Source: Crenobacter luteus (lineage in GTDB: Bacteria > Pseudomonadota > Gammaproteobacteria > Burkholderiales > Chromobacteriaceae). From it: a stretch of DNA of 64,000 bases. Below the pieces are notes generated by a model. The model searched no databases and was not told the DNA's origin. It was given only the letters and a program-made list of their open reading frames with translations. Each line of letters starts with the position of its first letter. The stretch's first letter is position 1. Location of the stretch: positions 32,033 to 96,032 of the forward strand of contig NZ_SLXG01000010.1 in assembly GCF_004345725.1 (NCBI RefSeq). The letters are read 5' to 3'. Shown here in pieces: positions 20,321-28,285 of the stretch. The position numbers were made by a program, and so were the translations under genes.

Positions 20321-20345
20321 AAAATGGCGGGCGTTGCCGCCCGCC
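20321..20345 (-). terminator. Rho-independent terminator after the fasciclin gene
   Basis: On the minus strand a 7-bp stem (20345-20339 with 20332-20326) with a 6-base loop is followed by ATTTT. It lies 12 bases after the fasciclin stop, so the sigma gene downstream probably has its own promoter or depends on readthrough. Confidence 0.7.
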
Positions 20346-20356
20346 TTCCGCTCCAT

Positions 20357-20908
20357 TCAGCCCGGCAGCAGGACCTTGTCGATGACGTTGATCACGCCGT
20401 TCTTCTGCATCACGTCGTAGGTGCTGATGCTGGCGACGCCGCCCTTCTCGTCCTTGACGACGATGTTGCGCGGGCCGTTCATCGTGAACAGCAGCCGACC
20501 GCCATTGGCGGTCTTGAGCACGGCGCTTCCGCCGCCGGCCTTGATCGCGCGCGACAGCGCCGTCATGTCGTAGCGCCCCGGCACCACGTGGTAGGTAAGG
20601 ATGCCGGCCAGCATTTTCTTGTTCTCGGGCTTGAGCAGCGTGTCGACGGTGCCGGCTGGCAGCGCGGCGAAGGCGGCGTTGGTCGGCGCGAATACGGTGA
20701 ACGGCCCCTTGCCCTTGAGCGTGTCGACAAGGCCGGCGGCCTTGACGGCGGCGACCAGCGTGGTGTGGTCGGCCGAGTTGACCGCGTTGTCGACAATGTC
20801 GCGGCTTGGATACATCGCCTGGCCGCCCACCATCACGGCGGATTCCGCTAGCGCGAGGCCGCTGGCGACGAGGAAGGTGGCGGCGACAAGACGGGTCGAT
20901 GTTTTCAT
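20357..20908 (-). CDS. Secreted fasciclin-domain protein
   Basis: This 183-residue protein has a signal peptide (about residues 1-21, cut after GLALA). One fasciclin (FAS1) domain fills the rest, with the hallmark GKGPFTVFAPTNAAFAALP and the closing GVINVIDKVLLP. Fasciclin domains act in adhesion or matrix binding. It precedes the ECF sigma and anti-sigma genes in the same direction and is the likely main target of that sigma factor, as for MPT70/MPT83. A CGGAGATC stands upstream of the ATG. Confidence 0.87.
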   Translation of the reverse strand: MKTSTRLVAATFLVASGLALAESAVMVGGQAMYPSRDIVDNAVNSADHTTLVAAVKAAGLVDTLKGKGPFTVFAPTNAAFAALPAGTVDTLLKPENKKMLAGILTYHVVPGRYDMTALSRAIKAGGGSAVLKTANGGRLLFTMNGPRNIVVKDEKGGVASISTYDVMQKNGVINVIDKVLLPG

Positions 20909-20999
20909 GACGATCTCCGGTGCACTGAATGAAGGAAGCAGCGAGGCTGCACCGGGCTATACGCGGCGGCGGCGCGAACGGATGCACGCCGCGCGAAAA

Positions 21000-21926
21000 T
21001 CAGGCGAGGAAGGGCAGGTTGATCTCGTCGCTGCGCGTCGCCGTGCCGGTCAGCTCCCGGCACAGGTCCAGCAGCGCGCGCACGCCGGCGCTCGGATACT
21101 TCTGGCGGTGGGTCAGGAAGTGGAAGTGGCGCCTCAGGTCGACGCCGGGCATCTCGAGCGGCACGAGGCTGCCGCGCCGGAAGGCGTCCTTGAGCGCCAG
21201 CCGCGATACACAGCCGATGCCGAGGCCCGATTCGACCGCGCGCTTGATCGCCTCGGTGTGCTCGAGCTCGAGCCGGATGTCGAGGCCGCTCAGCCAGTGG
21301 CGCATCGCGTGGTCGAAGGTCTCCCGGGTGCCCGAACCCGGCTCGCGCAGGATCCACGCCTCGCGCGCGACGTCGGCCGGCTCCAGCGCGCCGCGGTGCG
21401 CGAGCGGGTGGCTGGGCGCGGCGAATACCACCAGCTCGTCGGCGATCCACGGCTGCACGTCGAGGTCGGGGTGCTGGCAGTCGCCCTCGATCAGGCCGAG
21501 GTCGAGTTCGAAGTTGGCGACCTGGCGCACGACGGTCGCGGTGTTGTGCACCTCGAGCCGCACGCGGCACTCCGGGTGGATTTGCAGGAAGCGGCCGATA
21601 ATCAGGGTGGCGAGGTAGTTGCCTATCGTCAGCGACGCGCCGACGTTCAGCGGCCCGAAGCCGTGGCGGCCGGCCAGCAGCGCTTCGAGCTCGCGCGCGC
21701 GGTCCAGCAGCTCGCCGGCCTTGGGCAACAGCAGCTCGCCCTGCGCGTTGAGCCTGAGGCGCTTGCCGATGCGGTCGAACAGCCGGGTGTCGAACTGGCG
21801 TTCCAGCTCGAGGATGGCGGTGCTGGTCGCGGACTGCGACAGCGCGAGCGCCTCGGCGGCGCGGCTGACGCTCTCGCCGCGGGCGACCGCGACGAAGACC
21901 TCGAGTTGGCGCAGCGTGAATTTCAT
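21000..21926 (-). CDS. finR: LysR-family regulator divergent from fpr, FinR-like
   Basis: This 308-residue LysR regulator has an N-terminal HTH (LRQLEVFVAVARGESVSRAA, ALALSQSATSTAILELE) and an effector domain (GPLNVGASLTIGNYLATLI; WILREPGSGTRETFDHAM) of the CysL/FinR-like type. The frame is open 39 codons further upstream, but the family start MKFTLRQLEVF fixes 21926. It is divergent from a ferredoxin-NADP reductase gene across 98 bases. Pseudomonas FinR has this arrangement and activates fpr under superoxide stress. Confidence 0.85.
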   Translation of the reverse strand: MKFTLRQLEVFVAVARGESVSRAAEALALSQSATSTAILELERQFDTRLFDRIGKRLRLNAQGELLLPKAGELLDRARELEALLAGRHGFGPLNVGASLTIGNYLATLIIGRFLQIHPECRVRLEVHNTATVVRQVANFELDLGLIEGDCQHPDLDVQPWIADELVVFAAPSHPLAHRGALEPADVAREAWILREPGSGTRETFDHAMRHWLSGLDIRLELEHTEAIKRAVESGLGIGCVSRLALKDAFRRGSLVPLEMPGVDLRRHFHFLTHRQKYPSAGVRALLDLCRELTGTATRSDEINLPFLA

Positions 21927-21959
21927 ATCCGTTTTCCCGATCGATCGTCCCTGATTGAC

Positions 21960-21970
21960 CCGATTATCGG
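21960..21970. promoter_or_regulatory. Candidate operator palindrome between finR and fpr
   Basis: The palindrome CCGATTATCGG lies midway in the 98-base divergent gap, in an A/T-richer patch. LysR regulators bind short interrupted palindromes in such positions. It is the only symmetric AT-centred site in the gap. Confidence 0.4.
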
Positions 21971-22024
21971 ATATTTGCCGCCGCGCCGGTATGCAGTCCC
22001 ACCCCACGAGCATGGAAAAGCGAG

Positions 22025-22801
22025 ATGGCCGACGACACCGCACGCTACACCCTGGAAACGATCACCGACTGGCGCGCCTGGACGCCCAAGCTGTTTTCCT
22101 TCCGCACCACGCGGCCGGCCGGCTTTTGCTTCAAGGCCGGGCAGTTCGTGCGGCTCGGCGTGACGAAGGCCGACGGCGGCGAAGTCTGGCGCCCCTACTC
22201 GATGGTGTCGGCGCCGCAGCACGACTACCTCGAGTTCTACTCCATCGTGGTGCCCGGCGGCGAGTTCACCACCGCGCTGGCGCGGCTGGGCGTCGGCGAC
22301 GCGGTGCGCGTCAACCGGCTCGCGCTCGGTTTCCTGACGCTGGACCGTTTCGCCGACGGCCGCGAGCTGTGGCTGCTGTCGACCGGCACCGGGCTCGCGC
22401 CCTTCGTGTCGATGCTGTACGAGGCCGATACCTGGCGGCGCTTCGAGAAACTGGTCGTCGTGCACTGCGTGCGCGAGGCGGCCGAGCTCGCCTACCGCGA
22501 CCTGATCCCGACGCTGGCGGCCGAGGCCGGCGTGCCGGAGCTGGCCGACCGGCTCGTCTACGTGCCGGTGGTCACCCGCGAGGCGGTGCCGGGTGTGCTC
22601 GGCCAACGCGTGACCACGCTGATCGCGAACGGCGAACTCGAGCGCCGCGTCGGCCTCGCCTTCGACCTCGAACGCTCGCGCGTGATGATCTGCGGCAATC
22701 CCGGCATGGTGGACGACACCCGCGCGGTGCTCGGCGCGCGCGGTTTCGCGCTGTCGCGCCGCGCCGCGCCGGGCCAGCTGGCGGTCGAGCAGTACTGGTA
22801 G
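22025..22801 (+). CDS. fpr: Ferredoxin-NADP reductase
   Basis: This 258-residue FAD enzyme shuttles electrons between NADPH and ferredoxin or flavodoxin. The FAD motif RPYSMVSAP is near residue 59, and YSIVVPGGEFTTAL follows. The NADP motif LLSTGTGLAPFVSM is at about 118-131, with VMICGNPGMVDDTR further on and the C-terminal VEQYW, typical of bacterial class FPRs. It lies opposite a FinR-like regulator, so induction by oxidative stress is likely. Confidence 0.9.
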   Translation: MADDTARYTLETITDWRAWTPKLFSFRTTRPAGFCFKAGQFVRLGVTKADGGEVWRPYSMVSAPQHDYLEFYSIVVPGGEFTTALARLGVGDAVRVNRLALGFLTLDRFADGRELWLLSTGTGLAPFVSMLYEADTWRRFEKLVVVHCVREAAELAYRDLIPTLAAEAGVPELADRLVYVPVVTREAVPGVLGQRVTTLIANGELERRVGLAFDLERSRVMICGNPGMVDDTRAVLGARGFALSRRAAPGQLAVEQYW

Positions 22802-22817
22802 CGGAACCGGCGTGCCG

Positions 22818-23336
22818 TCAGCTCTGCCCGGCGACGCAGCGCGGAGCGTCGGCCGCGTCGTCGTGCCGGCGGCGCTGCTGGATCAGTTCGGCGAGGATGG
22901 ACACCGCGATCTCGGCCGGCGTGCGGCTGCCGATGGCCAGGCCGATCGGCGCGCAGAGGCGATCGAGGCGCGTCGCGTCGACGCCGCGTGCGGCCAGACG
23001 CGCGCGGCGCGCGGCGGCGTTGGCGCGCGAGCCGATCGCGCCGACGTAGAAGGCCCCGGTTTCGAGCGCCGCGGCCAGCGCCGCGTCGTCGAGCTCGGGT
23101 ACGTGGGTCAGCGCGAGCACCGCGGTGCGCGCGTCCGGGCGCGCGTTGTGCACGGCCTCGTCGGGCGCGCCGGCCAGCCAGTCGCTGCCGGCCAGCGGCC
23201 AGGCGGCGCGCCGGTCCTCGCGCGGCTCGTTCAGCAGTACGGCGAAGTCGAGCGCCGGCGCGATGCGCGCGAGGTGTTCGGATACCTGGCCGGCGCCGAC
23301 GAGGATCAGGCGCCAGGCGGGATCGGATGCGGGCAT
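22818..23336 (-). CDS. Stand-alone XdhC C-terminal (Rossmann) domain protein
   Basis: This 172-residue protein shows the XdhC_C pattern: LILVGAGQVSEHLARIA at the start, then VLALTHVPELDDAALAAAL, YVGAIGSRANAAARRARL and PIGLAIGSRTPAEIAVSILA. XdhC proteins mature or insert molybdenum cofactor into xanthine-dehydrogenase-type enzymes. The usual N-terminal XdhC/CoxI domain is missing and no molybdenum hydroxylase is nearby, so its partner is unknown. GGAG lies ahead of the ATG. Confidence 0.75.
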   Translation of the reverse strand: MPASDPAWRLILVGAGQVSEHLARIAPALDFAVLLNEPREDRRAAWPLAGSDWLAGAPDEAVHNARPDARTAVLALTHVPELDDAALAAALETGAFYVGAIGSRANAAARRARLAARGVDATRLDRLCAPIGLAIGSRTPAEIAVSILAELIQQRRRHDDAADAPRCVAGQS

Positions 23337-23379
23337 GGGAAGCGCTCCGGCAAAGAGTGGAAAACGGGCGGCGGCGGGC

Positions 23380-24159
23380 TCAGGCCTTGCGTTCGCGCAG
23401 GTCGACCACCGCCTCGGCGCCGAAGTCGGCCGAGGCGAGGAAGGCGACGATGGCGCGCGCGGCGTTCTCGGGCGGGGTCAGCGCGCCGTCGGCCTTGAGC
23501 GCGGTAAAGCGTGCGCGGTTCGGGAAGTCGGCCGGATCGGCGGCGCGGATGGTCGCCTGCATGCCGGTGTCGATCACGCCGGGGTAGAGCGACACCAGGC
23601 GCGCGCCATGCGGTCGCGCGGCCTGCTCGAGCGCGACGGTGCGCGTGAACTGGTCGAGCGCCGCCTTGCTGCTGCCGTACACGCTCCAGCCCGGGTAAGG
23701 CTTGACCGCCGCGCCCGACGAGACGTTCAGCACGCGGCGCGTCACGCCTCGGCCAACGTTGGCCGAGGCCTGCGGCTCGGTTTCGCGCAGGAAGGCGTCG
23801 GTCAGCGCGACCGGCGCCAGCAGGTTGACCGCGTAGGCGGCGACCATGTCGTCGACGGCGTAGTGGCCGGCCGGCGCGATCGGCGTGACGACGCCGGCGT
23901 TGTTGACCAGCGTCAGCGCGGTCGGCGCGTGCGCGGCGAGGAGGGCGAGCGCGTCGCGGCAGAGCCCGGCGAGGCTCGCGGTGTCGGCGAGGTCCGCCTC
24001 GACGAAGGCAAAGCGCTCCGGGTAGGCCTCGGCCAACGTTTGTGTCTCGGGCGAGGCATGGCGGGCGAGGCCGACCACCGCGCCGCCGGATTCGAGCAGC
24101 GCGGCGGCGAGCGCGGCGCCGAGGCCGCGCGACGCGCCGGTGACGATGACGCCGTGCAT
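23380..24159 (-). CDS. Short-chain dehydrogenase/reductase, sepiapterin/benzil reductase-like
   Basis: This 259-residue SDR has the cofactor motif TGASRGLG at residues 7-14, NNAG, the catalytic Ser in LNVSSGAA and the YGSSK Tyr-Lys pair. The ending (PPENAARAIVAFLASADFG) resembles sepiapterin-reductase or benzil-reductase type SDRs; the substrate is unknown. A short insertion before the catalytic Ser strand, PQASANVGRGVT, is encoded by an inverted pair of the GTTGGCCGAG repeat. It begins five bases after the rpe stop. Confidence 0.8.
   Translation of the reverse strand: MHGVIVTGASRGLGAALAAALLESGGAVVGLARHASPETQTLAEAYPERFAFVEADLADTASLAGLCRDALALLAAHAPTALTLVNNAGVVTPIAPAGHYAVDDMVAAYAVNLLAPVALTDAFLRETEPQASANVGRGVTRRVLNVSSGAAVKPYPGWSVYGSSKAALDQFTRTVALEQAARPHGARLVSLYPGVIDTGMQATIRAADPADFPNRARFTALKADGALTPPENAARAIVAFLASADFGAEAVVDLRERKA
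23749..23766. repeat. Inverted pair of the GTTGGCCGAG repeat inside the SDR gene
   Basis: The 18-base perfect palindrome TCGGCCAACGTTGGCCGA joins two overlapping copies of the repeat head to head. It sits in coding sequence and encodes an apparent insertion in the SDR. Elsewhere such pairs lie in or near terminators. Confidence 0.8.
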
Positions 24160-24163
24160 CGCC

Positions 24164-24844
24164 TTAGCCGACGCGGGCTAGCTCGGCGCGCATCGCGTCG
24201 ATCACCGCCTTGTAGTCGGGCTGGCCGAAGATCGCGCTGCCGGCGACGAAGGTGTCGGCGCCCGCCGCGGCCACCTCGGCGATGTTGTCGACCTTGATGC
24301 CGCCGTCGACCTCGAGCCAGATCTCGCCGCCGTGTTGTGCGGTGTACTCGTCGATGCGGCGGCGCGCCTCGCGCACCTTGTTCAGCGTCTGCGGGATGAA
24401 CTTCTGGCCGCCGAAGCCCGGGTTGACCGACATCAGCAGGATCATGTCGACCTTGTCCATCACGTGGTCGAGGAAGGACAGCGGGGTGGCCGGGTTGAAC
24501 ACCAGACCGGCCTTGCAGCCGGCGTCGCGGATCAGGCCGAGCGTGCGGTCGATGTGGTGCGACGCTTCCGGGTGGAAGGTGATGATGTCGGCGCCGGCAC
24601 GGGCGAAGCTGGCGGCGAGCGCGTCGACCGGTGTCACCATCAGGTGCACGTCGATCGGCGCGCTGGTGTGCGGACGGATCGCCTCGCAGACCAGCGGGCC
24701 GATGGTCATGTTCGGCACGTAGTGGTTGTCCATCACGTCGAAGTGGACGATGTCGGCGCCGGCGGCGACGACGTTCTTCACTTCTTCGCCGAGGCGGGCG
24801 AAGTCGGCGGACAGGATGCTCGGGGCGATGCGGAAGGTGCGCAT
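24164..24844 (-). CDS. rpe: Ribulose-phosphate 3-epimerase
   Basis: This 226-residue TIM-barrel enzyme interconverts ribulose 5-phosphate and xylulose 5-phosphate. Family signatures are [60 protein letters not shown] and [11 protein letters not shown], which carry the metal-binding His and Asp. It heads a minus-strand set with the SDR gene and is divergent from apaG. Confidence 0.95.
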   Translation of the reverse strand: MRTFRIAPSILSADFARLGEEVKNVVAAGADIVHFDVMDNHYVPNMTIGPLVCEAIRPHTSAPIDVHLMVTPVDALAASFARAGADIITFHPEASHHIDRTLGLIRDAGCKAGLVFNPATPLSFLDHVMDKVDMILLMSVNPGFGGQKFIPQTLNKVREARRRIDEYTAQHGGEIWLEVDGGIKVDNIAEVAAAGADTFVAGSAIFGQPDYKAVIDAMRAELARVG

Positions 24845-25000
24845 GGAAATTCCGGTAATGAAGGGGGTGGACGGGGCGTATTTTAGAGCGTCGGGCGGCG
24901 GCGGTCACGGCCGGCCTGGTCGGGTTGGCCCGGCGCACGGGCGCGTGCGCCGGCTTCGGGATAAAATGACGGTCCAACCATGCAGGGAGCGGCTCTACCG

Positions 25001-25381
25001 ATGTCCGACAACCAATACCGTATCGAGGTGTCGCCCGCGGCCTACTTCGTCGAGGAGCAGTCCGACGTGGCGGCCGACCGCTACGTGTTCGCCTACCGCA
25101 TCCGCATCGTCAACACCGGTCAGCAGCCGGCCAAGCTGCTCAGCCGCCACTGGCTGATCACCGACGCCAACGGCCACGTGCAGGAGGTGCGCGGCATGGG
25201 CGTGGTCGGCGAGCATCCGCACCTGAAGCCGGGCGAGCACTACGAGTACCTGAGCGGCGCGACGCTGACGACGCCGTGGGGCACGATGAAGGGCAGCTAC
25301 CAGATGGAGGCCGACGACGGCACCCGTTTCGACGCGCCGATCGCCGAATTCCTGCTGGCGGTGCCGCGCGTGCTGCACTGA
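25001..25381 (+). CDS. apaG: ApaG protein
   Basis: This 126-residue protein has the single immunoglobulin-like ApaG fold: YVFAYRIRIVNTGQQPAKLL, SRHWLITDANGHVQEVRGMGVVGEHP, PGEHYEYLSGATL and GTMKGSYQM. ApaG is linked to cobalt resistance and Mg efflux; its biochemical role is not settled. The ATG at 25001 gives the family's normal length; another in-frame ATG at 24980 would add seven residues. TAAAAT at 24962 is a possible -10 element. Confidence 0.9.
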   Translation: MSDNQYRIEVSPAAYFVEEQSDVAADRYVFAYRIRIVNTGQQPAKLLSRHWLITDANGHVQEVRGMGVVGEHPHLKPGEHYEYLSGATLTTPWGTMKGSYQMEADDGTRFDAPIAEFLLAVPRVLH

Positions 25382-25389
25382 AGCGCCGC

Positions 25390-25473
25390 TCACTTGCCGC
25401 GCGGCCAGGTCCACCACACGATGAAGCCGGCCAGGCCCAGCGCCAGCAAGGCTTCGAGAACGAATATCCACAT
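25390..25473 (-). CDS. 27-residue single-span membrane peptide
   Basis: Starting at 25473 on the minus strand, the ORF reads MWIFVLEALLALGLAGFIVW followed by WTWPRGK and a stop. It is one hydrophobic helix capped by aromatic residues and a basic tail. The layout looks like a true small membrane protein and it stands alone between apaG and the ABC exporter. No strong ribosome binding site is visible. It is short enough to be missed by gene callers. Confidence 0.5.
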   Translation of the reverse strand: MWIFVLEALLALGLAGFIVWWTWPRGK

Positions 25474-25559
25474 AGCGTTGCACTCGTCGTCGATTGACCT
25501 CTGAAGCATAGTTGGCCGACGGGGCGGGCGCAGCGCGCGACACCCGTCCGGAAGGCTCC

Positions 25560-27347
25560 ATGCGCTTCACCCACACCGGCCCCGCGCCGAAAAACCGCAA
25601 CGACTGGCAGACGCTCAGGACGCTGTTTCCCTATATCTGGACCTTCAAGGGACGGGTGCTGGCCGCGCTGGCCTGCCTGATCGTCGCCAAGGTCGCCAAC
25701 GTCTCGGTGCCGCTGTACCTGAAGGACATCGTCGACGCGCTGTCGCTGCCGGCGACGCCCCTGGCGCTGCCGGTGGCGGCGCTGGCCGGCTACGGCCTGG
25801 CGCGGCTGGCGGCCAGCCTGCTCGGCGAGCTGCGCGACGCGATCTTCGCGCGCGTCACGCAGGGCGCGATCCACCAGGTCGCGCGCTCGGTGTTCGACCA
25901 CCTGTTCCGGCTGTCGCTGCGCTTTCACCTCGAGCGCCAGACCGGCGGCATGAGCCGCGACATCGAGCGCGGCACCAAGGGCATCGGCTTTTTGCTGAAC
26001 TTCATGGTGTTCAACATCCTGCCGACGCTGGTCGAGATCGGCCTGGTCGCCGGCATCCTCTTGACGCGCTATAGCGGCTGGTTCGCCGCGGTGACGCTCG
26101 GCACCATCGCGCTCTACGTCGCGTTCACGCTGGCGGTCACCGAGTGGCGCATGGTGTTCCGCCGCAGCATGAACGAGCTCGACTCCAAGGCCAACTCGAA
26201 GGCGATCGACGCGCTGCTGAACTACGAGACGGTCAAGTATTTCGGCAACGAGCGCTACGAGGTCGACCGCTACGACCGCAACCTCGCCAGCTGGGAGGCG
26301 TCGGCGGTCAAGAACCAGGTGTCGCTGTCGATGCTGAACGCCGGCCAGGGCTTCATCATCGCCGCCGGCGTGACGCTGCTGATGTGGCTGGCGGCGCGCG
26401 GCGTGACCGGCGGCACGATGACGGTCGGCGACGTGGTGCTGGTGTCGGCCTACCTGACGCAGTTGTACGCGCCGCTGAACTTCCTCGGCTTCGTCTACCG
26501 CGAGATCAAGCACTCGCTGGCCGACATGGAGCGCATGTTCAAGCTCCTGGACGCCGGCGCCGAGGTCGGCGACGCGCCCGGCGCCACGCCGCTGGCCACC
26601 CGCGCGGCGACGGTCGAGTTCGACGGCGTCGACTTCGGCTACGACGACAAGCGGCAGATCCTCGCCGGCGTCAGCTTCGCGATCCCGGCCGGCCAGACGC
26701 TGGCGGTGGTCGGCAGCTCGGGCGCCGGCAAGAGCACGCTCTCAAGGCTGCTGTTCCGTTTCTACGACGTGAACGGCGGCGCGATCCGCGTCAACGGCAC
26801 CGACATCCGCGCGCTGACGCAGGACTCCCTGCGCGCGCACATCGGTATCGTCCCGCAGGACACGGTGCTGTTCAACGACAGCATCTACTACAACATCGCC
26901 TACGGCCGGCCGGACGCGAGCCGCGACGAGGTGATCGAGGCGGCGAAGTCGGCGCACATCCACGACTTCGTGATGAGCCTGCCCGACGGCTACGACACCC
27001 AGGTCGGCGAGCGCGGCCTGAAGCTGTCCGGCGGCGAGAAGCAGCGCGTCGCGATCGCGCGCACCATCCTGAAAAACCCGCCTATCCTGATCTTCGACGA
27101 GGCGACCAGCGCGCTCGATTCGCGCACCGAAAAGGCGATCCAGGCTGAGCTGGCGCAGATCTCGGCCGACCGCACCACGCTGATCATCGCGCACCGGCTG
27201 TCGACCGTCGTCGACGCCGACCGCATCCTGGTGATGGAGGGCGGCCGGGTGGTCGAGTCGGGCAGCCACCGCGAGCTGGTCGAGGCGGGCGGCCGCTACG
27301 CCGAGATGTGGCGGCTGCAGCAGGAGAGCGAGCCGGAGGCGGTGTAG
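25560..27347 (+). CDS. Atm1-type ABC exporter
   Basis: This 595-residue half-transporter has a six-span membrane domain to about residue 310, then an ATPase with GSSGAGKSTLSRLLFRFY, LSGGEKQRVAIARTIL and ILIFDEATSALDSRTE. The stretch KAIDALLNYETVKYFGNERY is the mark of the Atm1/ABCB7 group, which exports glutathione-linked sulfur or metal species. GGAAGG precedes the ATG at 25560. It ends at a strong terminator facing nudC. Confidence 0.88.
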   Translation: MRFTHTGPAPKNRNDWQTLRTLFPYIWTFKGRVLAALACLIVAKVANVSVPLYLKDIVDALSLPATPLALPVAALAGYGLARLAASLLGELRDAIFARVTQGAIHQVARSVFDHLFRLSLRFHLERQTGGMSRDIERGTKGIGFLLNFMVFNILPTLVEIGLVAGILLTRYSGWFAAVTLGTIALYVAFTLAVTEWRMVFRRSMNELDSKANSKAIDALLNYETVKYFGNERYEVDRYDRNLASWEASAVKNQVSLSMLNAGQGFIIAAGVTLLMWLAARGVTGGTMTVGDVVLVSAYLTQLYAPLNFLGFVYREIKHSLADMERMFKLLDAGAEVGDAPGATPLATRAATVEFDGVDFGYDDKRQILAGVSFAIPAGQTLAVVGSSGAGKSTLSRLLFRFYDVNGGAIRVNGTDIRALTQDSLRAHIGIVPQDTVLFNDSIYYNIAYGRPDASRDEVIEAAKSAHIHDFVMSLPDGYDTQVGERGLKLSGGEKQRVAIARTILKNPPILIFDEATSALDSRTEKAIQAELAQISADRTTLIIAHRLSTVVDADRILVMEGGRVVESGSHRELVEAGGRYAEMWRLQQESEPEAV

Positions 27348-27368
27348 GCCCCGGCGGCGCGGACGTGA

Positions 27369-27407
27369 AAAAGCTCGGCCAACCTTCAAGGTTGGCCGAG
27401 CTTTTTT
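27369..27407. terminator. Bidirectional terminator built from two GTTGGCCGAG repeats
   Basis: A perfect 17-bp stem (27369-27385 with 27389-27405) with loop TCA has A-runs before and T-runs after it. It serves both the ABC exporter and convergent nudC. Each arm contains a full copy of the 10-mer repeat, the way Neisseria terminators carry paired uptake sequences. Confidence 0.93.
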
Positions 27408-27427
27408 CTGGAACCGGTAGGCGGGTT

Positions 27428-28213
27428 TCAGCGCGCCGCCATGCGCGCCAGCGTCCGCTCGATCAGCCAGTGCGCGATCGACGGCTTGTTCGGCGTCGCC
27501 GGCAGCGCGTCGCGCGCGAACCAGCGCGCGTCCTCGATCTCGCCCTCCTGCGGCGTCAGCTCGCCGCCGGCGTATTCGGCGGTGAAGGCGAGCATCAGCG
27601 AGTGCGGGAAGGGCCACGACTGCGAGCCCAGGTACACCGGCGCGCCGATGTAGACGCCGACTTCCTCGAAGCACTCGCGGCGCACGCAGTCCTCGAGCGT
27701 CTCGCCCGGCTCGACGAAGCCGGCGATCGCGCTGTAGACGCCGGGCTGGAAGTGCGGCGAGCGCGCCAGCAGGATCTCGTCGCCGCGCGTGACGGTCAGC
27801 ATCATCGCCGGCGACACGCGCGGGTAGTAGACCTCGCCGCAGCTCGGGCAGCCGCGCCCCTGGTCGTGCGCGTGCTGCGCAAGCGGCGTGCCGCAGGCGC
27901 CGCACAGCCGGTGCGTCTTCTGGAAGCGGCGGATCTGCGCGGCGCGCGCCAGCGCCGGCACGTCGTCGGCCGGCAACTGCGTCAGCGCCGCGCGCAGCGG
28001 CAGCCACACGCCGGCCGGCGCGGCGCCGACCAGTTCGCCGAGGTAGAGGTTGGCGCCGGCGTGCACGCCGAGAAAGCGCCGTCCGGCCACCGGCCAGCCG
28101 GCCGCCTCGGCGCCGGGCAGCGCGCCGTCGATCAGCAGCACCGCGCCGTCGTCGAACAGGCAGAAGCGGTCGGGCAGGGCGGGGTCGGCGGCGGCGGGGA
28201 TGACGAAGGGCAT
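27428..28213 (-). CDS. nudC: NADH pyrophosphatase / RNA de-NADding Nudix hydrolase
   Basis: This 261-residue NudC has a zinc ribbon with CGAC and CPSC near residues 108-130. The Nudix box reads GFVEPGETLEDCVRRECFEE plus VGV, and the NudC-specific SQSWPFPHSLMLAF motif follows. It hydrolyses NADH to NMNH and AMP and removes NAD caps from RNA. It is convergent with the ABC exporter across the paired-repeat terminator. Confidence 0.93.
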   Translation of the reverse strand: MPFVIPAAADPALPDRFCLFDDGAVLLIDGALPGAEAAGWPVAGRRFLGVHAGANLYLGELVGAAPAGVWLPLRAALTQLPADDVPALARAAQIRRFQKTHRLCGACGTPLAQHAHDQGRGCPSCGEVYYPRVSPAMMLTVTRGDEILLARSPHFQPGVYSAIAGFVEPGETLEDCVRRECFEEVGVYIGAPVYLGSQSWPFPHSLMLAFTAEYAGGELTPQEGEIEDARWFARDALPATPNKPSIAHWLIERTLARMAAR

Positions 28214-28285
28214 GGCGGTGGGCGGCGGAGGAATCGGGCCGACAGTGTAACGCGCGCGCCGCGCGGCGGTACAGCCGGCCTAGGC

